This document shows positions 23,161 to 33,073 of a stretch of DNA of 64,000 bases, piece after piece. Both the position numbers and the translations under genes were made by a program. Every line of letters starts with the position of its first letter. Position 1 is the first letter of the stretch. The notes beneath the pieces are model-generated. The model saw only the letters and a program-made list of their open reading frames with translations. It was not told the DNA's origin and did no database searches. Location: contig OZ218958.1 in NCBI GenBank assembly GCA_965112735.1, positions 1,054,001 to 1,118,000 on the forward strand. Direction: 5' to 3'. The stretch comes from Phaeosaccion multiseriatum. Taxonomy: Eukaryota > Ochrophyta, other classes.

Positions 23161-23557
23161 GATCTTGTTGAGGATGTTGTTGTTGCTGCTGTTGTTGATA
23201 CCACACCACCCAATCATCTGGTATGTATGTGTGTATGTGTGTGTGCTGTCTTTGCTTTGCTGTTGCCTCATTCTCAAATGTCTCTGCTTGGCCTCTCAAT
23301 CTCCCTTCCTTGGCCCCGCTCGTCTGCCCATATGACCCCACCATACCATCGTGCCCATATGATGCCATCTTCTTGCCCTGCCCCCTTCTCGCCATCCCCC
23401 TCCCCCCCACCCTGGCTAGGCTCCAGCTCCCAAGCTCTTCAGCTGTGCCCTTCCTTGCTCCATTCTTCACTCCTCACTCTTCACCCCTCACCCCTCTTCT
23501 TTCCCCCACGTGGCATGCGGCGCCTGCCTTCCTTTCCTCCTTCCCCACAAGAAACTC

Positions 23558-25041
23558 TCAGGCCGCGCCCTCTCTAGAGCAGCTACTGTTACTAATACTC
23601 ATGCTCACAGTGTCCTCCGTGCCCTCCGTGCTGCTGGTGCTGCTGGTGCTGATGCTGCTGCCCCCCCCTCCTCCTTTCCCTTCTACTCCTCCACGACCTT
23701 TTAGAGGAGAAGGCTGCCGCTGGGCGAGCACGTGGGCCTGAACTTTCTTGTGGAACTTTCCCGATGGCGACGACGCCCGTTGCACCATCACCTCAAGGAA
23801 CTGCTTCACCTGTTCAAGGGGCGGGCAGGGGACCGAGGGAGGGGGGGAGGGAAGGAGGGAAGGAGGGCGGGAAGGGAAGTAGGGAGAGGGGGAAGGGGGG
23901 ATGAGTGAGTGAAGAGAAGGCTGGGCCTGGGGAGACAAGGTCGGTGGGTGAGCGAGTGAATCGAAGGCTGGCTTGGAGAGAGGGGAGAGAGGGGAGAGAG
24001 GGGAGGGAGAGGCGAGGGAGGGGAGAGACGAGAGATAGGGGAGAGGGGAGAGAGAAGAGAGGGGAGAGAGGGGAGAGACGAGAGATAGGGGAGAGGGGAG
24101 AGAGAAGAGAGAGGGGAGAGAGGGGAGAGAGGGGAGAGAGGGGAGAGAGGGGAGAGAGAAGAGAGAGGGGAGAGAGGAGTGAGAGGGGAGAGAGGGGAGA
24201 GAGGGGAGAGAGGGGAGAGAGGGGAGAGAGGGGAGAGAGGAGTGAGAGGGGAGAGAGGGGAGAGAGGAGTGAGAGGGGAGAGAGGAGTGAGAGGGGAGAG
24301 AGGGGAGAGAGAGGAGAGAGAGGGGAGAGAGGGGAGAGAGGGGAGAGAGGGGAGAGAGGGGAGAGAGGGGAGAGAGGAGTGAGAGGGGAGAGAGGGGAGA
24401 GAGGGGAGAGGGTGGGTGACACAGAACAGTGCTTGGGCACATGATGTTGTGTGTGTGTGTGTGTATGTGTGTGTGTGTGTGTCCATACCGTACGACGTAC
24501 CTGGGTGGGATCGTCGAGACTAAACTGCGCATATGTGTCATTGGAGAATCTCTCGGGGTCGGACGGACTCACAAGAATACCAATCCCTCTGGTGCACACC
24601 TCTGCGGCTTTCAACGGACTCTGCTGCTGCTGCTGTCCCACCCCACCACACCCCCCGGCTTTCTCCTCCCCGGTCACTGCATTCACTCCTCCTCCTCCTC
24701 CTCCTCCTCCTCCTCCTTCTCCCTCTCCACGCCTTTCTGCTGCTGCTGAATCACCAACTCCTGCTGCTGCCGCTGCCTGGGCTCGAGCCCGCTGAAAGTC
24801 AGGCTCTGCTTTCAGCACTTTGAATGCATCTTCGTCCGTTACATCATCACCCAGGTAGAGAGAAATGACATCTTCTCTCTTGTCCAGACTCAGCGCCTGC
24901 AAGGGTGGGGGTGGTGGTGGCGGTGGTGGCGGTGATGATGGTAGTAGTAGTAGTCATAGTCGTAGTGGTAGTAGTAGAGCAGTAGAAGGAGGAGGAGGAG
25001 TAGTAGGAGTAGTAGGAGTAGCAGGAGTAGTAGTAGTAGTT

Positions 25042-25111
<70 letters not shown>

Positions 25112-27459
25112 GAGGAGTAGGAGTAGTAGTAGTAGTAGTAGTAGTAGTAGCAGTGGTGGTGGTGGTGGTGGTGGTGTGGAGCAACGTGTCAGTGAGCATC
25201 AAGTGAAGACAACCCCACGCCCATGCCCGAGGGTGGACCGTCACAACAGTCGTACAAGATACACACAAACACGCACACACACACAAACACACACACAAAC
25301 ACACACACACTCACATACACACACGCGCACAAACACACACACGCACACACGCACACACACACGCACACACACACGCACACACACACGCACACACACACAC
25401 GCAGACACACACGCACACACACACACACACGCACGCACACACACACGCACACACACACTCACACACACTCACACGCACCCACGCATCCACCCACCTCCAT
25501 GATCCACAAGACGGCGCTCCCCTTGTTCCAATCGACCTTGGGCCTGAGCTCGAGCACCTTCTTGCCGTGCTTCACTATCACCTCAGGACGGGCGTCAGCG
25601 TACTTGTGCACAACGCTGTGCACCTTCGAATTCGGAGGGAGGGGAGAGGGGCGTTGGATCTCACAAATGGCGGAAGGGCGGACGAGAATGGGGCATGGGG
25701 ATAGCGTATAGGTACGGAGTATGGGGCACATCCTCCTCCTCCTCCTCCTCATCATCATCATCATCATCATCATCACCGTCCTTCTCCTCCTTCTCCTCCT
25801 CATCATCATCATCGTCCTTCTCCTCCTTTCCTTCTCCTCCCCTCAGTCGTCTCCCCCTCCCCTCATCCCTCCTCCTCCTCCTGCTGCTCCCATCTGCTCA
25901 CCTCGTCGACACTGTCCGACTCAACGTTGCGGTAATGCACGCTCATGCTGTATTTGTTGTCTTCGATCTCAAGCCCTCCGATATGGTCAAGGTCTCTGCT
26001 GAGATCGGTCTGCGCCTCGAGAAGAGCGGGGCGGATGTTCTCGGCCACCTGGGGTCAGAAGGTGTCAGAACGTTTCAGAAGGTGTCAGAACGTTTCAGAA
26101 GGTGTCGGAAGGTGTCAGGAGGTACATACAGGTTTGAGAGGAAGGGGTCAGGCACTCAGGTGAGGGAGAGAGTCAGTTGGGGGGTGAGTGAGTGAGGGAG
26201 TGAGTGAGTAAGTAAGTAGTGAGTGAGTTAGTAAGTGAGTGAGTGAGTGCGTGAGTGCGTGAGTGAGTGGGTGAGTGAGTGAGTGAGTGAGCCTACTCAC
26301 CTTGCAGTTGATGGGTATCTCGGATGGGCCCTGAATCTCAAAGCCATGGCTGCCCGCGTAGAACACCTCGTCCAGCTTCACAAAGTCGTATACCTGCAGG
26401 AGTTGGTGATACATCAGGAGGAGCAAGGGGGGGGGATGAAGGAGAGGCCATGTGCAAAGACAAGAGACGAGCAACAGTCTCACTAACATCACCCACTCCC
26501 TCAGTAGCTCGCTCACTCACTCTCACTCCCTCCCCTCACCCACTCACCTTCTCCTTGCTCCGTCCCGTGACGATGGCGGTGGTGAAGTGGTTGCTAACGT
26601 CGGCGAGGACCGTGCGCATGTCCTCAGTCATATATGCTTTCTCAGGCTCCGACACAATGTTAGAGAGCGTTCCGTCGTAATCTAAAAACACAATCACCTA
26701 CGTAGAATTATGTATGGGATGAGTAAGGGATGAATGGATGGAAGGTGTGGACGGGATGAATCAATGTGGTGATGAAGGGGAGGGATGATGGATGTAACGT
26801 GAGTGAGGGTAGGAGGGAGGGAGTGTGCGTGTGTATGTCAAGCACGACAAAAGGGCATACTTGATTAGAGGAGTGGATGAAAGATGGGAAGACGTGCCCT
26901 CTGCAGCACTGAATACACAGCCCCCTCCTTACATCACCATCCCCACAAAAATGCATGTGAAACACACTTGCACACTTGCACACACACATGCACCTACACC
27001 CACACACGCGCACACACACACGCACGCACACACACGCACACACACTAACAGTCGGGCTGCTGCGCCCCAGACAGTCCTCTCTCACCCGCCCCGAACAGCT
27101 TGGTCCCTGAATCCTTTACTGCCTACCCGCCCCCCCATCCCCCCTCACACCGTTCTTCACTGCTACACGAATCTCGCTCACTCATACGAATGTCCCATCT
27201 CCACCCTCCTCCCCACGCAACCACCCAACCCCGCCCCCCCGCCCCGCTGCCCCGTGCCCCCACTCCAACTCAACCTGCCCCCTAGCCCCCCCCCCCGGCT
27301 GCTCACCAGCTTATCTTCCATCATCTCTTCGAGCTCCTGCCACTTCTCGAGGGCGTTTCCCTTGATGCCCGTCCTCCCCATCTCGACGCCTGTCTCGGCT
27401 CCGAGAGCTGCCGAGGCTCTCGGAGCCACCGCTGCTGTGGTAATTGCGGTGGGAGACAT
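23558..27459 (-). CDS. Trehalose-6-phosphate phosphatase (HAD superfamily)
   Basis: Seven exons, all in phase 0: 27459-27307, 26697-26548, 26393-26301, 26048-25902, 25623-25495, 24896-24501, 23809-23558. They encode 439 residues. HAD motif I is FLDYDGTL (D57 nucleophile, D59). Then come TAIVTGRS, the [12 protein letters not shown] substrate-cap motif, [11 protein letters not shown] with WNKGSAV, and the acidic [12 protein letters not shown] (~238-249). Together these identify OtsB-type trehalose-6-phosphate phosphatase, which makes trehalose from trehalose-6-phosphate. No glycosyltransferase domain is attached, unlike plant TPS class II proteins. A ~50-residue low-complexity insert (~258-307; Ala, Gly and Gln runs) containing the 18-bp motif lies inside the catalytic domain before GIGILVSP. 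The C-terminal ~60 residues are basic then Ser-rich. The N-terminal 30 residues ([20 protein letters not shown]) could be an organelle presequence. The start is the first in-frame ATG. Confidence 0.92.
23975..24412. repeat. (GAGAGGGGA)n array, ~440 bp
   Basis: Degenerate nonamer/tetramer purine array in TPP intron 23810-24500. In the sense strand it is an extended CTCTCCC tract. Confidence 0.95.
24743..24760 (-). repeat. 18-bp motif, copy 7 (exonic, variant)
   Basis: GAGTTGGTGATTCAGCAG on the minus strand, read GVGDSAAA in the low-complexity insert of trehalose-6-phosphate phosphatase. Confidence 0.9.
24905..25175. repeat. (GTA/GTG)n microsatellite
   Basis: GGTGGTGGC then GTAGTAGTA triplets in TPP intron 24897-25494. 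Confidence 0.95.
25258..25480. repeat. (AC)n microsatellite with ACGC variants
   Basis: Long CA-type array in the same intron as the preceding GTA array. Confidence 0.95.
26400..26417 (+). repeat. 18-bp motif, copy 8 (intronic, at acceptor)
   Basis: GAGTTGGTGATACATCAG on the plus strand. In the sense of the leftward TPP gene the intron ends ...TATCACCAACTCCTGCAG at the acceptor 26394, so the motif complement lies within six bases of the 3' splice site. Confidence 0.85.
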
Positions 27460-27862
27460 GCCTAACGACCTTAGCAAAGGACGTAACAAAACAGAAAGGC
27501 GGCTTACACACAGCCGCCCTCTCTTCCAGAGGATGTTCTATTTCCGCCCAAACGCTTTCCCTTCTCCCTCGCGGCTGCTATCTCCTACCCCCTCCCCACT
27601 CTTCCGCACCCATCATGGTGAGCTACTGCTGTTTAAGGCAACGTGTCGCTGCTGTTCGTCGTCGAGCGTCCTTGTATGCCCCAATTGGAGGGGTGGGGAG
27701 GGAGGAGTTGCGTTTGAGCTCTTCACAAATGAATGCTTTCGCACACACTCCACCACGAACACAATCACAAGAGAGAACAGCACCACGACTAAAATACAGG
27801 GGAGTTGAAAGAGGAAGGGTGGAAGAGAAAGAGGACTGAGGCTAAACTAAAAGAGAGAGAGA
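27460..27862. promoter_or_regulatory. Divergent promoter region
   Basis: About 400 bases between the start codons of the TPP gene (leftward) and the 745-residue protein gene (rightward). No defined motif is recognised; purine-rich AAAAGAGAGAGA precedes the rightward ATG. Confidence 0.35.
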
Positions 27863-29789
27863 ATGGCCGAAGGGCCGCGTAATTTCCGTTTAGTGCCATC
27901 TGCTCTAAAAGTAACGATTTTTTTCTTCATCTCTCTTCTTGTGTGTGCTGATGTGCTTGACTTGATGAGAGGGGAGACGGCCCTTTTCTTCGTGCTGCCG
28001 TACTTTACTTGGCTCTCAGCGACGAGGGGGGGAGAGCGACTGATCTCTTTACCTCGGCGCCCACTCTTAGGGGGGGCTCTCCTGATGGCGCCAATAATAC
28101 TTTCCGACGAAGGTGAAGCTTTGCTTTCGTTCATGGCTTCGAAGCACGTGGAACGCCGCTCGATCGATCTTCTAGGGGAGGAGCAGGAGGCGCCACTCGC
28201 TCTCGACATTCTCTCATACGACGAGGTCTTGGTTCATACGGACTTGGAGGCCGACGACTACCTCGCGCTTTGCGTGATGTTCGCCGCCTTCACAGCGGCA
28301 TGGGCCAAGCAGCAGGAAGGAGGAAAAGATGAAGAGAAGGAGGATAAGGAGGAGGAGGAGGAGGATGATAGTCGGCGGCATGTGCCATATCCTGTGCGCT
28401 CCATCATCGTGGGAGAGGGTCGCAGTGCCCTAAAGAAGCGTCGCATGGAGGCCCTGCTCCATCATCTGAGGGCCAAGGGTGTGCTGCCGCCGAGCTCCTG
28501 GGCCCCTATAGCGGTGCACGCGGGAAGCGGGTCTGTGGACAAGGTCTATCCGAAAGAGGGGGAGGAGGTATGGGGACCAAAAGAGGCGCAACGTATTCGA
28601 CAGCAGGTGGAGAAGGAGGAGGAGCAGAAGATAGCACAAGAGCAAGAGGCCACTTTAAGGGTCCTGCAGGAAGCGTTAGACAGGAGCAGGAGAAGAAGCC
28701 AGGACGTAGGCTGCAGGGAACGTGGTGGTGGTGCAGGGGCGCCGCTATTGATCCTGGCGCTGAAGCCCCCCCGCGACCTCCTGGCACTGCTGAGCAGCCA
28801 TGCGGCAGTGGATCGATGCGATTTCGAAGTTAAGCAGCAGCAGCAGCAGCATGCAGATCTCGCCATGTATGCCTCCTTCAACATCCGTACCCTCCTCAGG
28901 AGCAGCGCCCCGGAGGAGGAGGAGGAGGAGGAGGAGGAGGAGGAGGAGGAGGAGGAGGAGGAGGAGGAGGAGGAGGAGGAGGAGGAGGAGGAGCAGGAGG
29001 AGGAGGAGGAGGTAACCCCGGTCACTCCGACACCAACAGAAGAGGGAATTGGGACACCTCCGCGTGGAAAGAAAGGCCACGCGGGCGTGGGACCTGCCCT
29101 CAAGGGGTCGCATTTCAACGGACGCTTCATTGAAGAGAGCCTTGGGTCCTTTAATCGAGTCTTCGTCGTACAGGGACACGACCTCTTTTCTTCGCACGGC
29201 TTCCCCAGGGAGATTGAGCCCGACACCGACTGGGGCGCACATCTGCTGGCAGGGCAAGGCTCCCTCATGTATGGTTTGAGAAGGCTCATCGCCTCATGGA
29301 ACCATCGCATGTAAGCAAAGCCTAACCCTGACCCTGTTGACTCTGACCCTCAGTGTTTCTCCTGGCCCTAGCCTCACCCTCACCCTCACGCTTTTGACCC
29401 TGACCCTCACGCTTTTGACCCTGATTCTGGCCCTGACGCCTACTCTGACCCCTTTTGACCTCGATCCCGAGCCCGACCCTGACCCTCACTTTCATTCTGT
29501 GCACCTTGTCACGCCAAGGCTCGTTGTGTTCCCGGATCGACTGCGCGAAGCGGCTGCCAGGGGCGAGTACACGAATGAGAGGCTGATGAAGCAGGCTGAG
29601 GAGATTGTCCAGCAGTTGGTGATACAGGAGAAGGGGGAAGAGGAGGAGGGGAAGGAGGGAGAGCAACGGGGTAAGCAGAGGCCCGAAGAAGTAGCGCCAA
29701 CGAGAACGATTAGCAGTCCCACGGAGGCAGTGGATCGAGCAGGTAAACAAGTCCTGCCCACCAGCCCTACTCTCTCTCTGTCTCTGTCT

Positions 29790-29826
<37 letters not shown>

Positions 29827-30252
29827 CCAGCTGAGCCCTCTCTGCTCCACCCCACTCCACCCTACTGCTACCCACCCCACCCCACCCCACCACCCCCTAC
29901 ACGACAAATAACAAGGCCTGCTCATGGCCGGCCTCATAGCCCAGGATGTGCACGCTTTAGAGAGGGCAGGACTCCGACCCGGCATGCGGCAGTCCGTATT
30001 CCGCTCCATGCACGGACAAATGACGTACGCTGACGTGGCGGTGGCCTACGCACTGCTCTGCCCGCAGGTAAGGGGAATGGGGGAAAGTACATTGCTTTTC
30101 TTTCGTCTCGGTTGTTATCAGGTGTTAATACTGAGACACAGACGTAGGCACCAACCAAAAGATCGATACGATATCGAGGCACCATCTCCCCCGGGGGGTC
30201 TCCACTCAACCGCTCAGCCCTTTCAAACGGTCCTGCTCACAAACACACACAC

Positions 30253-30334
<82 letters not shown>

Positions 30335-30829
30335 GATTTCACTCTTTGCCCTCGTGACCTGAAACGAAACTGTCTCCGATCCATGTTGTTCTGCCCCTCC
30401 CCTCCTCCCTCGCAGAGCATCCAATGGCGGCGCATGCGCCTGCAGGTAGACAGGACAGCGGGCCTAGCGCCTGTGGAAACAGCAGCAACAGCAGCAGCAG
30501 CAGTTGGTGATACGGCAGCGCCAGTAGTTGGGGACATAGCAGCAGCTGGTCCTAACTTAGAGACAGGGGCGGGAGGACCAAGCACGGCAGGACAAGGCTT
30601 TGAAGGTTTTCTTGCGATGGGCTTTGTCCCTGCTGCTGTATCACCAACTGCTACAAATGGCACGCACTCGAGCAAGGCTCTGTGCCCCGAGGGAGAAGCG
30701 CCACAGGACCAGTTGGTGATACAGCAGCAGGAGCAGCAACAACAACAACAACAGCAGCAGCAGCAGCAGCAGCAAGGTTTCGAAGAGTTTTGCTCTTTCC
30801 TATCCTCCATATTCAGTCTCCTGCCATGA
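27863..30829 (+). CDS. Unrecognised membrane-anchored protein with nucleoside-hydrolase-like motif
   Basis: Four exons, 27863-29310, 29519-29742, 29916-30067 and 30416-30829, join to 745 residues. A hydrophobic stretch (VTIFFFISLLVCADV) near residues 17-33 suggests a signal anchor. The segment YDEVLVHTDLEADDYLALCVMF resembles the N-terminal metal-binding motif of inosine-uridine-type nucleoside hydrolases (DTDxGxDDALAL), with acidic residues in similar spacing. Later conserved-looking blocks are APLLILALKPPRDLLAL, LAMYASFNIRTLL and FNRVFVVQGHDLF. Family membership is a suggestion only. A GAG-encoded acidic run (~residues 351-384) and a Gln run near the C-terminus are low-complexity inserts. 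The 18-bp motif occurs four times (29613, 30501, 30633, 30710) plus one decayed copy, giving QLVIQE, AVGDTA, AVSPTA and QLVIQQ in one protein. Confidence 0.7.
28912..29012 (+). repeat. (GAG)n coding microsatellite
   Basis: Pure GAG/GGA triplets encode about 30 consecutive Glu residues in the first exon of the preceding gene. Confidence 0.95.
29320..29500 (+). repeat. Degenerate CCCTGA/CCCTCA telomere-like intronic array
   Basis: Intron 29311-29518 consists largely of AACCCTGACCCT, CACCCTCACGCTTTTGA and similar 6-mers. Confidence 0.75.
29613..29630 (+). repeat. 18-bp motif, copy 9 (exonic)
   Basis: CAGTTGGTGATACAGGAG, one mismatch, read QLVIQE in the second exon of the 745-residue protein gene. 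Confidence 0.9.
30240..30332 (+). repeat. (AC)n microsatellite
   Basis: CA dinucleotides in the third intron (30068-30415). Confidence 0.97.
30501..30518 (+). repeat. 18-bp motif, copy 10 (exonic), plus decayed copy at 30523-30545
   Basis: CAGTTGGTGATACGGCAG, one mismatch, read AVGDTA. It is followed at once by AGTAGTTGGGGACATAGCAG, read VVGDIAA. Two of the differences in the decayed copy are silent (GGT to GGG, GAT to GAC). Confidence 0.9.
30633..30650 (-). repeat. 18-bp motif, copy 11 (exonic, inverted)
   Basis: An exact copy on the minus strand, read by the rightward gene as AVSPTA. Confidence 0.95.
30710..30727 (+). repeat. 18-bp motif, copy 12 (exonic)
   Basis: An exact copy, read QLVIQQ and running into a CAG-encoded Gln tract. 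Confidence 0.95.
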
Positions 30830-31125
30830 ATTTGAATTTGAGCTTCGCTCCACACAACTCCACTGCCCTACCTACTACACTAGTGCCTCCTAGAGCCGGC
30901 TACAACAGGGCGATGCATTCTAGTGGTATGGTGCCTGCCCATTCAGACACAAGTCGACACATCGACTCTCCTCTCCCGATTTAGACAGACACGTCCGCCC
31001 CGATTCGATATAGGATATCGACGCATACGATGTACATAGTTTACGACGACCAATGTCTCAACATGCCGATGTGCTGTGTGAGTAATTTCTCTTAAAAATA
31101 TATTTTATCAAACTCAAACTCAAAC
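30830..31125. other. Intergenic, convergent 3' ends
   Basis: Short spacer between two 3' ends. It has an AT-rich patch near 31090-31110 and (CAAACT)n directly after the primase stop. No gene seen. Confidence 0.5.
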
Positions 31126-32510
31126 TCAAAAGTCTCCAGTGGCAGCCGCCTGCCTCTCGCTCTCCTCACGTCTCTTACGGCGCTGAACGGCAGCAAGGGG
31201 CTGCAGACAAGTTGTCTCAAAGAAGTCCACGTATGGCTTCAGGCTTGTCTTGTCGACGTCTCCCTTCATGCCACCACCACCTCCTCCTCCTGCTGCTCCT
31301 GCTGCTGTATCACCAACTGCTGCCCCGTCCTGCGCGCCCCCCTGGGAGGCAAACTCGTCAATCTCTTGTGCGAGTTGTCCGAGGGTGGGTACTGAGAAGG
31401 GATCGAAGTTCTCGCAGTCCTTTGGGTCGAAGGGCACGCAAACTCGCCCCGTCTGAGAGAGAGAGGGAGAGAGAGGGAGGGAGAGAGAGAGAGGGAGAGA
31501 GGAAGAGGAAGAGAGAGAGAGGGGGGGAGAGAGGGAGGGAGAGAGAGAGAGAGGGAGAGAGGGAGAGAGAGGGGGAGAGAGGGAGAGAGAAAGAGAGAGA
31601 GAGAGGGAGAGGGAGAGAAAGAGAGAGAGAGAGGGAGAGGAGAGAGAGAGAGGGAGAGAGAGAAGGAGAGAGGGAGAGAGAGAAGAGAGAGTCAGAGAGA
31701 GAGGAGAAGAGAGAGTCAGAGAGGGAGAAGAGAGAGTCAGAGGGAGAGTGAGTGTGTGGAGGTGGGTGGGTAGGTCGGTGGGTGGGTGTCCCACACATGA
31801 TACCCCCTCCCCCTCTGTTGGGTGCGCTCTCTGTCCCCCCCCCCCCCCATAACTCTACTTCAAAGGCTGAAACCGTCATGCAACGGCAACAGCAACAGCA
31901 ACAGCAGCAGCAACAGACAGAAACAATCAATGTACACAGAGTCGGAAGAAAACCCAACACCCACAAGCACACAAGCACACAACCACACACAACCACACGC
32001 AACCACCCCCACCCCCGCCCCCGCGGTCGGTCGGTTGATCGGTCGCCTACATGTCCATGCTTACGACACGCAATGTCGATCTTGTCGATGAGATATCGAT
32101 CACATCGATTTTTGTTTTGTTTTGTTTGTTTGTTACCTTGGGGTGGACGGCCCAAGGACTCTTGAGCAGATGGTTGAGGCTCTTGGAGACGTTGATGTCG
32201 AGTCGAGGGTATGAATGTTCGAACACCACCTCGTACTTCCACATGGCAGAGTCTCCTCCTCCTCCTCCTTCTCCTCCTCCTCCGCCGCCTCCGCCGCTGC
32301 CGTCCTTGCTCCTCTTGTTGCTGCCGCCCCTGCCCTTTGCTGCTTTGGCGTCCACGGCTTCTTTCAGCTGCTCCCACTGTAAGGGAGTTTGTATGTAGAG
32401 CAATTGTGTAACGACAAAATACAGTATGTATGTGTAGGTTTGTAAGTTAGAGAACACAGCATACATATACACGTATGCACACAACGCATACACACACCAT
32501 ACACGTACCT

Positions 32511-32555
<45 letters not shown>

Positions 32556-33038
32556 ACTTACTACCCACCTTCTCCGAGGGGGTCGACCTCCCCGCCCTCC
32601 ACTGCGCGTCAAGCTGCTCGGCGAGTCCGGCGAAGGGGATGGTGCGAAGAATGGCGCCCCACTTGGATGCCTCTGCCAGCAGACCTTGGCCCCGTGCGAA
32701 GTCCTGCGGGGAGGGAGGGAGGGAAGGAGGGAGGGAAGGAGGGAAGGAGGGAGGGAAGGAGGGAGGGAGGGAGGGAGGGAGGGAGGGAGGGAGGGAGGGA
32801 AGGAGGGAAGGAGGGAAGGAGGGAGGAAGGGAGGGGGGGAGGGAAGGAGGGAAGGAGGGAGGAAGGGAGGGGGGTTTAGATTCAGTATCACTCTCTCTCT
32901 CTCTCGCCCTCGCCCTCAGAGCTTTGTTGCTTCATAACACCACGTCCTATTACGTATTTCATTGGACTGGCCATCCCCACGAGCACAGAGGCTCCCGCTC
33001 CCCCGTCAGAGAGGGGGATAGAAGGAGAGAGAGAGAGC

Positions 33039-33073
<35 letters not shown>

